Position numbers and translations under genes: made by a program. Below the pieces are notes generated by a model. That model was not told where the DNA came from. It did not search any database and saw only the letters and a list, made by a program, of their open reading frames with translations. From NCBI GenBank assembly GCA_964489555.1, contig CAZAZF010000002.1:111767-175766 (forward strand): a stretch of 64,000 nucleotides of DNA, in the 5' to 3' direction. Below, one piece after another: positions 16,381-25,294 of this stretch (position 1 is the first letter of the stretch; each line of letters starts with the position of its first letter). This DNA is from JAAZGD01 sp964489555 (lineage in GTDB: Bacteria > Bacillota > Clostridia > Peptostreptococcales > Anaerovoracaceae).

Positions 16381-17946
16381 ATGAAAAAAGTGGCACCTTG
16401 GGTTCTCACATTAATTTTGGTTTTTACTACCACAGGGGGGGCTTTTGCAAGGGATGATGCAAAGCAAGAAATATGGTATCAGCAAATTCAGGCGGGAGGA
16501 TACGATATCTTTACCAATTATGTTGATGGGTATTCTTTGGAAATCGATTCGGGTACGGAAGTGGATATGAGTTGGTCAAAGGTGGGAACCTTTTTTGAAA
16601 CTCCGGATAAACGAATGGAAATATACCGTCAGTATGTGGGAGAAAATATTGACAGCTATCTGGGTTATTCCAATGGCTTTTTAGCCAACACGAAAGATCA
16701 TCAATTGGTAAAACAAGGTTGGGAAGTGTACGGGGAAAATCATGTTTATGTAACGCGGTGGATAAGACCCGTGCTAGCGCAGATTCAAGGGGATCGAAAC
16801 CATTATGTGGTTCTGGATTTTCCCGCGGGCGAATACTGCTATACCGTTGTTATTAAAACTGAAATGCCCATTGAACAGTTGGGCGGCTACGAGAGCATGG
16901 TAAAAAGCTTTACGGCTTTCCATCCGTATCAGGAGGGGAAAAATCAAGTTCGCCAGGCAATCCCTATAGAAGAAAAAAAATGGAATGAAGAAACCAAACA
17001 ATTTTTTCAGAAGTATTTTGGTCCGGATTCTTCATTGACATGGGGCTTGTATGAGCCTCAGACCAACTATGATTATGGAACCGGCACCTATGATTTTGGA
17101 AAAGTGGAGTATTATGAGGCCTTGTTTCAATATGAATTTCCGGTGGTATTAAATTATTCGGAGTTCGAAAATAAAACTCATCATCCCAATTTAAAGAAAC
17201 GTTTGGACCAGGCGTGGGAGAAGGGGAAAGTACTGGAATTGACCTTGCAGACCACCCAATCCTCAGGGCAGAATCAAGTATACCAAATTCTTCAAGGGGA
17301 ATACGACCTGTTTTTAATGGATTATGCTAAAACCATCAAAGATTTTGGCCATCCGGTTCTGTTTCGACTGGCCAATGAAATGAATGGAGACTGGTGCCCT
17401 TATTCGGGTTACCACACATCGAGAGACCCGGAAATATATCAGGAATTTTATCGATATGTTTATCATATTTTTGAAGAAGTGGGAGTAGAGAATGTAATCT
17501 ATATTTGGAATCCCAATTCGGAGTCCTTCCCTAACTTTAAATGGAATCATTCTTATCGATATTATCCGGGGGATTTCTATGTGGATGTGGTAGGCATGAC
17601 TGCGTATAACACGGGAACCTATTATTGGCAGGTGGGAGAGAGGTGGACCACCTTTTCGGACCTTTATCAGGACTTATATGAAGAGTATACCCGTCAGTTT
17701 CAGCAGCCTCTAATGATTACCGAATTCGGTTCAGCCAGTATGGGGGGTGACAAGGGCCAGTGGATTCAGGATATGTTCAGCAAGATCTATGCGCTCCACG
17801 AAATTAAAATGGCAATCTGGTGGGACGGTCATGATTTTCATAATGGTGTTGTTTCCAGAAACTACACCATATACGAGACACCGGAGATTTTAGAAATTTT
17901 CCGGCAACATTTTGATCCGCCCTGGTACCGGAATGCCTTTGCATGA
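16381..17946 (+). CDS. secreted GH26-like glycoside hydrolase
   Basis: Predicted exported glycosidase of 521 residues. A signal peptide of about 23 residues ends near GGAFA. The N-terminal half (to about residue 215) is a separate domain of unknown type. The C-terminal half looks like a family 26 beta-mannanase barrel: FRLANEMNGDWCPYSG holds the candidate acid/base Glu333, and PLMITEFGSAS the candidate nucleophile Glu448, with IYIWNPNSE and VDVVGMTAYN strands between. Substrate could be mannan or another beta-glucan, or a cell-wall polymer. ATG 16381 is chosen for the signal peptide and an upstream AAAGGA; an ATG at 16363 overlaps the cobO stop. Confidence 0.75.
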   Translation: MKKVAPWVLTLILVFTTTGGAFARDDAKQEIWYQQIQAGGYDIFTNYVDGYSLEIDSGTEVDMSWSKVGTFFETPDKRMEIYRQYVGENIDSYLGYSNGFLANTKDHQLVKQGWEVYGENHVYVTRWIRPVLAQIQGDRNHYVVLDFPAGEYCYTVVIKTEMPIEQLGGYESMVKSFTAFHPYQEGKNQVRQAIPIEEKKWNEETKQFFQKYFGPDSSLTWGLYEPQTNYDYGTGTYDFGKVEYYEALFQYEFPVVLNYSEFENKTHHPNLKKRLDQAWEKGKVLELTLQTTQSSGQNQVYQILQGEYDLFLMDYAKTIKDFGHPVLFRLANEMNGDWCPYSGYHTSRDPEIYQEFYRYVYHIFEEVGVENVIYIWNPNSESFPNFKWNHSYRYYPGDFYVDVVGMTAYNTGTYYWQVGERWTTFSDLYQDLYEEYTRQFQQPLMITEFGSASMGGDKGQWIQDMFSKIYALHEIKMAIWWDGHDFHNGVVSRNYTIYETPEILEIFRQHFDPPWYRNAFA

Positions 17947-18010
17947 TTCTTCAGTTAATGATAAAGTGATAGAAGAGGTGTTGGTGGATTCAGAAGGGAG
18001 GGTTCAAGGA

Positions 18011-19531
18011 ATGAAGAAACCTGTCATGTTAATGATCTTGGATGGGTTTGGGTTAAACTCCAAGATGGAAGGGAATGCTATTGCCTTGGCTCAAGCCCCG
18101 AATCTGAAAAAGTGGATGAATGATTATCCACATACTACATTGTCGGCTTCCGGCTTGGATGTAGGGCTTCCGGAGGGTCAAATGGGCAATTCGGAAGTGG
18201 GGCATTTAAATATGGGAGCCGGCCGGGTTGTATACCAAGAGTTGACTAAAATTACCAAGCATATTCAAGAGGGGACTTTTTTTGTGAACGAAGTTCTAAG
18301 GGAAGGGATGGAATCTGCAGTAGAAAAAGGTGGAACCCTGCATTTGATGGGCTTGGTATCCGATGGGGGGGTACATAGTCATTTGGATCACTTGAAGGGG
18401 CTTTTAAAAATGGCTCATGGAAAGGGTGTCCAGAGAGTTTCTGTCTCTTGCTTTTTGGATGGTAGAGATGTACCGCCTCGGTCTGCATTGACCTATTTGG
18501 ATCAAATCAGCGAATATTTAGAGGAGTTGAAAATCGGGAAAATCAGTTTTATCTCAGGGCGTTATTATGCCATGGACCGGGATCGACGATGGGATAGGGT
18601 TCAAAAGGCCTATGATGGTCTGATTCTTGGTGAAGGATTTCATGCAAGAGATTTCAGAGAGGCCGTTTTGAATGGGTATGATCGTGGAGAAGATGATGAA
18701 TTTTTGATGCCAACGGTATTGGACGGTGGAGTTCAAATTTCGGAGGGAGATACGGTTATATTTTTTAATTTCCGCCCGGATCGTGCCAGAGAACTTACCC
18801 GCAGTTTTGTAGACCCTTCTTTTCATGGTTTCTTTCGAAAAAAGGTGATTCAGGATTTGCACTTTGTTTGCATGTGCCAGTATGATGTGACCATTCCCAA
18901 TGTTAAGGTGGCCTATCCGCCGGAGGAAGTTCGAAATACTTTGGGAGAATACTTGTCCCAAAAGGGGTTAACGCAGCTTCGCATTGCGGAAACGGAAAAA
19001 TACGCTCATGTAACATTTTTCTTTAATGGGGGAGTAGAGGAGCCCAATCTTTTGGAAGATCGTATTTTAATTCCTTCTCCCAAGGTGGCCACTTATGACC
19101 TTCAACCAGAAATGAGTGCTCATTTAGTTCGCGACCGGGTGATTCAAGAGTTGGAGAGAGACTATTACGATGTGATTATTTTGAATTTTGCCAACGCGGA
19201 TATGGTGGGCCATACCGGGAAAATTCCGGCTGCAATTCGGGCCATTGAAGCCTTGGAAGAATGTGTTCCCCCTGTGTTGGAAAAAGTTCTGGAAAGAGAA
19301 GGGCAAGTGTTGGTTACTGCTGACCATGGAAATGCAGACGAAATGTTGGATGAACAGGGAAATGTTATGACGGCCCATTCAAAAAACCCGGTCCCTCTGG
19401 TTTATGTGTCCAAAGAAGGAAAGGATCTTGTGGAAGGAGGGCGTCTCAGTGATTTGGCGCCAACATTGCTTGCCTTGCTTGGGTTGGAAAAACCGGAAGA
19501 AATGACGGGTATAAGTTTGGTTCAAAAGTAG
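18011..19531 (+). CDS. gpmI: 2,3-bisphosphoglycerate-independent phosphoglycerate mutase
   Basis: Interconverts 3- and 2-phosphoglycerate in glycolysis using two Mn ions and a phosphoserine intermediate. The product has 506 residues, typical of the family. LMILDGFG near the N-terminus gives the first metal Asp; Ser61 in GNSEVGHLNMGAGR is the nucleophile; ADMVGHTG and VTADHGNADEM supply further metal ligands. The ATG at 18011 is preceded by GGGAGGG and starts at the family's usual position. The gene stands 64 bases after the GH26-like gene with no visible terminator. Confidence 0.96.
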   Translation: MKKPVMLMILDGFGLNSKMEGNAIALAQAPNLKKWMNDYPHTTLSASGLDVGLPEGQMGNSEVGHLNMGAGRVVYQELTKITKHIQEGTFFVNEVLREGMESAVEKGGTLHLMGLVSDGGVHSHLDHLKGLLKMAHGKGVQRVSVSCFLDGRDVPPRSALTYLDQISEYLEELKIGKISFISGRYYAMDRDRRWDRVQKAYDGLILGEGFHARDFREAVLNGYDRGEDDEFLMPTVLDGGVQISEGDTVIFFNFRPDRARELTRSFVDPSFHGFFRKKVIQDLHFVCMCQYDVTIPNVKVAYPPEEVRNTLGEYLSQKGLTQLRIAETEKYAHVTFFFNGGVEEPNLLEDRILIPSPKVATYDLQPEMSAHLVRDRVIQELERDYYDVIILNFANADMVGHTGKIPAAIRAIEALEECVPPVLEKVLEREGQVLVTADHGNADEMLDEQGNVMTAHSKNPVPLVYVSKEGKDLVEGGRLSDLAPTLLALLGLEKPEEMTGISLVQK

Positions 19532-19549
19532 GGGGAAGAGAGCACTTTG

Positions 19550-21154
19550 ATGGAGAAAAAAACCTTTTTAAAGGGAGCGGTGATTCTCGGAATGGCCGGA
19601 TTGATGGTTCAAGTGTTTGGAGCCATTTTTCGCATTCCCTTGGCAAACATTATAGGACCTTCAGGAATGGGGTATTACCAAACGGCGTATCCCATATATG
19701 TTTTTTTGTTGGTGTTTTCCACCAATGGAGCCCCGGCTGCCATTTCCAAAATGACATCGGAACGGCTGGCCATGGGACGGGTCAAGGATGCCCATCAGGT
19801 GTTTAGAAACTCTTTTTTGTTGATGAGCATTGTGGGCTTTGTTGCTTTTGTTGCTGTGTTTTTTGGGGCGGAATCCATCGTATCTGCTGTGGGCGCCCCG
19901 GGAGCGGTGTTGGCTATGAAGGCCATTGCCCCGGCGCTTTTAGTGGTTCCAATCATGAGCGTGTACCGCGGATATTTTCAAGGAATGCAGAATATGGGCC
20001 CTACTGCAACATCCCAGTTGATTGAGCAGGGGGTTCGTGTAGCGGTAGGTTTGACATTAGCCATTGTGCTAATGAAAGAAAGCGTGGAATTTGCGGCGGC
20101 AGGAGCCACTTTTGGTACTTCCGTAGGCCCGGTTGCCGGTGTACTGGTATTGGCGATTATTTACAGCGGGAGACGTCAGGCGCTGTTAGCTCAGCAAGGG
20201 AATGACCAGGAAAGCAGAGGGGAACCGGCCCGGAAGATTATGGGCACATTGCTTTGGATTGCAATGCCTATTACCGTGGGAGTCTCTATTTTACCCATTA
20301 TTAACCTAGGAGACTTATTGGTGGTAATGAAGCGATTGGAAGCCACCGGGTTTTCTTTGGAGGAAGCCAATATTCTGTACGGACAATTGACAGGAATGGC
20401 TGGTCCGGTAATCAACATTCCGATGGCACTGGCCCTTTCCATGGCCCTATCCATGGTACCTGCCATTGCGGCGGCCAACGCTGCAGGGGACCGGGGTTTT
20501 TTGGAAAAAAATATACAACTTGGATTTCGAACTGCCATGATGGTGGGGGTTCCATGTAGTTTCGGTCTCATTATCTTGGCAGAACCTATCATGACTTTGC
20601 TGTATCCAATGGAAATGGAAAGTGCTATTTCTGCCTCCAACAGTTTGGCGTATTTGGCTATGGGAGTTATTTTTCTCTGTGTAGCACAAACCATGGCAGG
20701 AACATTGCAAGGATTGGGCAGACCCGGCATTGCGGTAATTGGCCTTATAACAGGATTTGTGGTGAAATGGGTGGCCACCTATTTTTTGACAGGAATTCCG
20801 GGGCTTAACATCGATGGAGCAGCCATCGCCAGCGCCTTGGCCTATACTACAGTGGGGCTATTTAATTTTGCTGCGGTCAAGGCATTGACGGGCATTGTTT
20901 TTGATCGAAATCTTACGATGCTTAAACCGTTGGTTTCCGGTTTGGTGATGTTCATTGTGGCCGGCTTGGTATATCGAATATTTGATGGAATATTGGGAAA
21001 TGCGGGTTCATGTTTATTGGCTGTTTTTTTTGGTGCCCTAGTGTATGGGTTGGTTCTTTTAAAGATCAAAGGCATCCAACCGGAAGAGGTGAAACAGCTT
21101 CCTAAGGGAGAAAAAATCTGGAAGTTACTTAAAAAAATCAGATGGATAAAATAG
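19550..21154 (+). CDS. SpoVB/MurJ-like polysaccharide flippase (MOP superfamily)
   Basis: Integral membrane protein of 534 residues with about fourteen predicted helices, the standard for this superfamily. The N-terminal FGAIFRIPLANIIGPSGMGYYQ and the segment PIYVFLLVFSTNGAPAAISK are hallmarks of the Firmicutes SpoVB/YtgP/YabM branch, which moves lipid-linked sugars such as lipid II across the membrane. Whether it is the sporulation paralogue or the vegetative lipid II flippase cannot be decided from this sequence. ATG 19550 is used; a TTG three bases before it sits slightly better relative to the GGGGGA run. Confidence 0.85.
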   Translation: MEKKTFLKGAVILGMAGLMVQVFGAIFRIPLANIIGPSGMGYYQTAYPIYVFLLVFSTNGAPAAISKMTSERLAMGRVKDAHQVFRNSFLLMSIVGFVAFVAVFFGAESIVSAVGAPGAVLAMKAIAPALLVVPIMSVYRGYFQGMQNMGPTATSQLIEQGVRVAVGLTLAIVLMKESVEFAAAGATFGTSVGPVAGVLVLAIIYSGRRQALLAQQGNDQESRGEPARKIMGTLLWIAMPITVGVSILPIINLGDLLVVMKRLEATGFSLEEANILYGQLTGMAGPVINIPMALALSMALSMVPAIAAANAAGDRGFLEKNIQLGFRTAMMVGVPCSFGLIILAEPIMTLLYPMEMESAISASNSLAYLAMGVIFLCVAQTMAGTLQGLGRPGIAVIGLITGFVVKWVATYFLTGIPGLNIDGAAIASALAYTTVGLFNFAAVKALTGIVFDRNLTMLKPLVSGLVMFIVAGLVYRIFDGILGNAGSCLLAVFFGALVYGLVLLKIKGIQPEEVKQLPKGEKIWKLLKKIRWIK

Positions 21155-21210
21155 GGCATATTCAGAAAATTACAACTTTGTAAAACCGTTGGAATAAGCG
21201 GGTTACAACC

Positions 21211-21239
21211 TTGACAGAAAATTATCAGGGTGATATATT
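21211..21239 (+). promoter_or_regulatory. strong SigA promoter of gdhA
   Basis: Perfect TTGACA at 21211-21216, a 17-base spacer ending in TGA, and TATATT at 21234-21239 (extended -10). A leader of about 65 bases follows. Confidence 0.85.
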
Positions 21240-21311
21240 CAGAGTGTGCGAACAGCACAAAAACAAACCTTTAATATATGTAAAACATATGAAAGAAAAG
21301 AGGAGAAAAAA

Positions 21312-22652
21312 ATGTCGAATTATGTTGATCGCTGCATCGAGCTGTGCAAAGAGAGAAACCCGGGAGAAGAAGAGTTTCACCAGACGGTAGAAGAGGTTTT
21401 AGAGTCTCTGAAGCCGGTCATGGAGAAGCATCCGGAATATGAAGCAGCTGGCATTCTGGAAAGGCTAACCGAGCCGGAAAGAGGAATCACATTCCGCGTT
21501 GTATGGGTAGACGATGCTGGTAAAGTACAAGTGAACAAGGGCTATCGATACCAGTTCAACAGTGCCATTGGACCTTATAAAGGCGGTCTTCGATTTGCAC
21601 CCAGCGTGTATGCTGGAATCATCAAGTTTTTGGGGTTTGAGCAAATTTTCAAGAACAGCTTGACAGGGCTTCCCATTGGTGGTGGCAAAGGTGGATCCGA
21701 CTTTGACCCAACCGGAAAGTCCGATGGGGAAGTGATGCGTTTTTGCCAGGCATTTATGACGGAACTCTATCGACATATTGGACCGGAAACCGATGTACCT
21801 GCAGGGGATCTTGGTGTTGGGGCAAGAGAAATCGGTTACATGTATGGTCAGTATCGAAAAATAGTCAATCGATTTGAAGGTGTTCTTACAGGAAAAGGTC
21901 TTACCTGGGGTGGATTGAACGGTAGAACAGAAGCAACCGGCTATGGTATCGTTTATTTTGCCAATGCCATGTTGGAAGCTAATGGAGAAAAATTGGCCGG
22001 AAAAACTTTGGCTATTTCCGGATTTGGAAATGTGTCTTGGGGAACGGCACTGAAGGCAACGGAATTGGGTGCTAAGGTCATCACAATTTCCGGACCCGAC
22101 GGATATATTTTGGATGAAACAGGAATTTGGGGAGAAAAGATTGACTATATGCTGGAACTCAGAAATTCCGGAAAGAATATTTGTGCTCCCTATGCAGAAA
22201 AATTCCCGGAAGCCAAATTCTTCCCGGGGAAAAAGCCTTGGGAAGTGAAAGCAGATCTTTACATTCCTTGCGCGACTCAAAATGAAATCAGAATCGAAGA
22301 TGCGAAGACGATTGTTGCAAGTGGAGCAAAGTTTGTTTGTGAAGGTTCCAACATGTCCTCCACCAACGAGGCCATTAAATACATGCAAGAGAACGGAATT
22401 ATCCTAGGACCATCAAAGGCTGCCAATGCAGGTGGAGTTGCCTGTTCTGCCATTGAGATGGGCCAGAATGGAGCCAAAGCAGTATACAGCCCGGAACAGG
22501 TTCATGCTCAATTAAGAGATATTATGTGTGGGATTCATGATGCCTGTGCCAAAGCTTCCAAGGACTATGGATTTGGTTATAATTTAGTGGCCGGAGCCAA
22601 TATTGCCGGATTCTTGAAAGTGGCGAAAGCTATGATGGATCAAGGGCTCTAG
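21312..22652 (+). CDS. gdhA: glutamate dehydrogenase
   Basis: Reversible oxidative deamination of glutamate to 2-oxoglutarate and ammonia. The 446-residue protein is of the hexameric bacterial type. Substrate-site motifs are YKGGLRFAPSV, GGGKGGSDFDPTGKS and PETDVPAGDLGVG; the coenzyme site is SGFGNVSWG. The coenzyme domain (SGPDGYILDETGI, YGFGYNLVAGANI) resembles the NAD-dependent enzyme of Clostridium symbiosum from memory, so a catabolic NAD role is likely but not proven. The ATG at 21312 has AGGAG just upstream. It is a single-gene unit with its own strong promoter and terminator. Confidence 0.95.
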   Translation: MSNYVDRCIELCKERNPGEEEFHQTVEEVLESLKPVMEKHPEYEAAGILERLTEPERGITFRVVWVDDAGKVQVNKGYRYQFNSAIGPYKGGLRFAPSVYAGIIKFLGFEQIFKNSLTGLPIGGGKGGSDFDPTGKSDGEVMRFCQAFMTELYRHIGPETDVPAGDLGVGAREIGYMYGQYRKIVNRFEGVLTGKGLTWGGLNGRTEATGYGIVYFANAMLEANGEKLAGKTLAISGFGNVSWGTALKATELGAKVITISGPDGYILDETGIWGEKIDYMLELRNSGKNICAPYAEKFPEAKFFPGKKPWEVKADLYIPCATQNEIRIEDAKTIVASGAKFVCEGSNMSSTNEAIKYMQENGIILGPSKAANAGGVACSAIEMGQNGAKAVYSPEQVHAQLRDIMCGIHDACAKASKDYGFGYNLVAGANIAGFLKVAKAMMDQGL

Positions 22653-22700
22653 AAGCGGTTTTTTACTAGCAAAATAGTAGATAAGAGTATTAAAAAAACA

Positions 22701-22730
22701 AGGTGTGGAACACTTCTGCACCTTTTTTTT
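22701..22730 (+). terminator. intrinsic terminator of gdhA
   Basis: A ten-pair stem (22701-22710 with 22714-22723, two G-U pairs), a CAC loop and eight T residues. Confidence 0.88.
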
Positions 22731-22784
22731 ATGAAACATTCTTTCTGTTTTAACTGATAAACCGAGAAGTATCCCTCTTCTTAG

Positions 22785-22826
22785 CCTTCCTTGCACCCTT
22801 TTGTAAGAGTGCAGGAGGGAGATGAA
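22785..22826. other. hairpin in the gdhA-mgtE intergenic region
   Basis: The arm around 22786-22797 (CCTTCCTTGCAC) can pair with about 22809-22819 (GTGCAGGAGGG), with one bulge and one G-U. There is no T tract after it. It lies upstream of the mgtE promoter and has no assigned role; the rest of 22731-22850 shows nothing else. Confidence 0.35.
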
Positions 22827-22851
22827 TGAGGTTATGATTCAATGGATTGGG

Positions 22852-22881
22852 TTGCGAATCGTGGGGGTTAAGTGGTATAAT
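22852..22881 (+). promoter_or_regulatory. promoter of the mgtE transcript
   Basis: TTGCGA at 22852-22857, an 18-base spacer ending in TGG, and TATAAT at 22876-22881 (extended -10). The predicted leader before mgtE is about 140 bases. Confidence 0.7.
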
Positions 22882-22920
22882 TCAATGTCAATGAAATGTT
22901 TTTTGAAAGGAGTGAAAGCT

Positions 22921-22995
22921 GTGGATAGCGGACCGAGTCATGAACGCATGACAACTGGAAACAATAGACTTTATCCCGGCTTTGGTTTCGTTTAA
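22921..22995 (+). CDS. putative upstream ORF (leader peptide) of mgtE
   Basis: A GTG start preceded at eight bases by AAAGGAG opens a 24-codon frame that ends with TAA at 22993-22995, 34 bases before the mgtE ATG and in another frame. The last residues read LYPGFGFV. Two hairpins lie in its path: 22937-22942 with 22947-22952, and 22975-22982 with 22994-23001; the stop codon sits at the foot of the second. The arrangement resembles the leader ORFs that regulate some Mg2+ transporter genes, but the sequence alone does not show regulation. Confidence 0.4.
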   Translation: MDSGPSHERMTTGNNRLYPGFGFV

Positions 22996-23001
22996 GCCGG
23001 G
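22937..23001 (+). promoter_or_regulatory. structured mgtE leader RNA (two hairpins)
   Basis: Hairpin 1 is GTCATG (22937-22942), AACG loop, CATGAC (22947-22952). Hairpin 2 is a perfect eight-pair stem, CCCGGCTT (22975-22982) with AAGCCGGG (22994-23001), loop of 11. No T tract follows, so it is not a terminator. It does not match the M-box consensus as I know it. Confidence 0.5.
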
Positions 23002-23029
23002 TGAATTAGCAGAAAGCGAGGGCAACCGG

Positions 23030-24409
23030 ATGGAAAACGAAAAAACTTTTGAAGAACGAATCCAGGAAATACTGGACTTGGTGTTAGAAAAAAAGTATAT
23101 CAAAGCAAGGGATGCTTTGATTGAAATGAATAATGCGGTGGATGTGGCAGAAGCGCTGGAAGAAGTTATGGAACAGGTGGGGTTGGAACAAGCGGTAATC
23201 CTGTTTCGAAGCCTCCCCAAGGAATTGTCTGTAGATGTGTTTTCTTTTTTGCCCATTGAAGACCAAGTGACCATCATCAATACCATCACTGAGAAGGAAA
23301 TCAGTTTTATTCTGGAAGAGCTGGATTTTGATGACATGATTGATGTGTTGGAGGAACTGCCGGCCAATGTGGTGGATAAGATCCTGGAAAAAACTCCGAA
23401 AGATGAACGAAAACAAATCAATACCTTTTTGAATTATCCGGATGGATCAGCCGGAACGTTGATGACGCCAGAGTATATTAGCTTGCGAAAAGGGATGACC
23501 GCTGAGGAAGCATTGGCATACATCAAAAAGGAGTCTTTTGATTCGGAAACCATCTACACTTGCTATGTGAAGGATCAGGGGCGTAAGCTTGTGGGAATTA
23601 TTTCTTTGCGTTCCCTGGTAATCTCTGAAGGAAATGCGGTCATCGAAGACATTATGCAACGGGATTTCGTGTCTGTGAATGTGTACGATGATCAAGAAGT
23701 GGTATCAGAAGCTTTTAAAAGATATGGGTATTTGGCCATTCCGGTGGTGGATAACGAAAGCCGGTTGGTGGGGATTGTTACCGTAGACGATATTTTTGAC
23801 GTTATTGAAGAAGAAGCTACGGAAGACTTTGAGCGTATGGCGGGAGTTTTGGACACTTCTCATTTGGAATACCTAGACGCCAGCGTGTTTTCTCATGTAA
23901 AAAGCAGGTTGCCATGGCTTTTGTTTCTTATGATTTCCCTAATGGTTACAGGCCTTATTATTAGCCGATTCGAAGGAATGTTGTCCCAGGTTATCGTGCT
24001 GGTTGCCTATCTTCCTTTGCTGATGGGTACTGGTGGGAATAGCGGTTCCCAAGCGGCTACGTTGGTTATTCGAGGGTTGGCCACCGGCGAGATTGAGTTA
24101 AAAGATGCTTTAAAAGTGCTGTGGAAGGAATTTCGAATCAGTTTGTCGGCAGGTCTGGTGTTAAGCTTGCTAAATTTTTTGAAAATCATTTTTTTGGACG
24201 GCCATAGCATTTTGATTGCACTCACCATTTCCTTATCCCTATTATTAATCATTATGTTTGCCAAGTTGATTGGAGGTATCTTGCCTCTCTTGGCAAAAAA
24301 ATGTAAGATCGACCCGGCCTTGATGGCCACGCCTATGATTGCTTCTTTGACAGACATGGTGTCGGTTATAACATACTTTTTCTTAGCTACACTTATTTTA
24401 GGAATTTAG
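23030..24409 (+). CDS. mgtE: magnesium transporter MgtE
   Basis: Mg2+-gated Mg2+ channel of 459 residues with the complete domain order: an N-terminal helical superhelix domain (about 20-135, repeats such as LFRSLPKELSVDVFSFLP), paired CBS domains (about 140-260, including VRGIVTVDDIFDVIEEEA-like sequence), the plug helix, and five membrane helices from about 290. The segment YLPLLMGTGGNSGSQAATLVIRGLATGE is the pore signature. The ATG at 23030 has GAGGG seven bases upstream. It is preceded by a long leader with a small ORF and hairpins. Confidence 0.95.
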   Translation: MENEKTFEERIQEILDLVLEKKYIKARDALIEMNNAVDVAEALEEVMEQVGLEQAVILFRSLPKELSVDVFSFLPIEDQVTIINTITEKEISFILEELDFDDMIDVLEELPANVVDKILEKTPKDERKQINTFLNYPDGSAGTLMTPEYISLRKGMTAEEALAYIKKESFDSETIYTCYVKDQGRKLVGIISLRSLVISEGNAVIEDIMQRDFVSVNVYDDQEVVSEAFKRYGYLAIPVVDNESRLVGIVTVDDIFDVIEEEATEDFERMAGVLDTSHLEYLDASVFSHVKSRLPWLLFLMISLMVTGLIISRFEGMLSQVIVLVAYLPLLMGTGGNSGSQAATLVIRGLATGEIELKDALKVLWKEFRISLSAGLVLSLLNFLKIIFLDGHSILIALTISLSLLLIIMFAKLIGGILPLLAKKCKIDPALMATPMIASLTDMVSVITYFFLATLILGI

Positions 24410-24443
24410 TAATGAGAGAAACTCCGGCGGGGAGGGAGAGAGA

Positions 24444-25289
24444 ATGATTGCCGTGGACGGTTCTATAGTTTCCGGATGGTTTCAACCCAGAAAACCGGAC
24501 ACTCACAAAGGAACCTATGGGAAAGTGCTTTTAGTGGCAGGAAGCCCGGGAATGGGGGGCGCCGCTTTGCTCGCAGGAAAAGCAGCGTTGAGGTCTGGTG
24601 TAGGACTTCTTACTATTGCGGTTCCGGAAGAAATGTTTCCTATAATGCAAAGCAGTCTATGGGAGGCGGTATTAAAAGATCGAAATCACCCACTGGTGAA
24701 TTTGGAACAGTATCATGGGATGGCCATAGGCCCCGGCTTGGGAATGAGCCCGAAGGAAGGAAAGTTGGTTCGACACTTACTGACCAGGTACCCCGGTCCT
24801 GTGGTAGTAGACGCAGATGGGCTAAACCATTTGGCCAAAAATAGGGATACCGCCTTGCTGAAGAGGCGGGAAGGCCCTGTATTGATTACACCTCATCCCA
24901 AAGAAGCTCAGCGGCTTCTCGCCCTGAATCAGGCACAATATGAGAATTTAAGCAGAGAAGAAGTGGCTGCAAGTCTGGTGGATGTTACTTCTGCTTGGGT
25001 GGTGTTAAAGGGTTATGGCACTTTGATTATGTCTCCTGAAAAGAAAGTCGTTGTAAATTCTTCCGGAAATCCGGGGATGGCTACGGGCGGTACAGGAGAT
25101 GTGCTGACAGGGATTATTTTGGGACTTTTGGGGACTGGGTTTACACCTTGGCAAGCCGCGGTGGCTGGCGTTTATATCCATGGTCTGGCAGGAGATTTGG
25201 CAGCTACTGAAAGAGGTATGATTTCCTTAATGGCTTCGGACCTGCTCGATTTTTTGCCAATGATTTTTCAAAAAATGGAAAGGGAGTAG
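24444..25289 (+). CDS. nnrD: ADP-dependent NAD(P)H-hydrate dehydratase
   Basis: Repairs hydrated NAD(P)H using ADP. The 281-residue protein has the ribokinase-like CARKD fold: HKGTYGKVLLVAGSPGMGGAA near residue 22, the strand VVVDADGLN in the middle, the ITPHPKEAQRLL motif, and NPGMATGGTGDVLTG with the anion-hole glycines and catalytic Asp. Only the dehydratase is present; the epimerase half (NnrE), often fused at the N-terminus, is missing. A GGAGGGAG site precedes the ATG. It may form an operon with mgtE and the genes that follow. Confidence 0.9.
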   Translation: MIAVDGSIVSGWFQPRKPDTHKGTYGKVLLVAGSPGMGGAALLAGKAALRSGVGLLTIAVPEEMFPIMQSSLWEAVLKDRNHPLVNLEQYHGMAIGPGLGMSPKEGKLVRHLLTRYPGPVVVDADGLNHLAKNRDTALLKRREGPVLITPHPKEAQRLLALNQAQYENLSREEVAASLVDVTSAWVVLKGYGTLIMSPEKKVVVNSSGNPGMATGGTGDVLTGIILGLLGTGFTPWQAAVAGVYIHGLAGDLAATERGMISLMASDLLDFLPMIFQKMERE

Positions 25290-25294
25290 AGAAT

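Noticed and set aside
21308..21320. TGTCGAA (Spo0A box) at the gdhA start
   Set aside because: A single seven-base match inside the coding start is not enough evidence.
21465..22388. A 307-codon open frame on the minus strand within gdhA
   Set aside because: It is wholly antisense to a certain gene, has no ribosome binding site and its composition is Cys, His and Phe rich, as expected for a shadow frame.
22888..23030. M-box Mg2+ riboswitch before mgtE
   Set aside because: The conserved sequence blocks of the M-box that I know are not present, and there is no terminator. A covariance search would decide.
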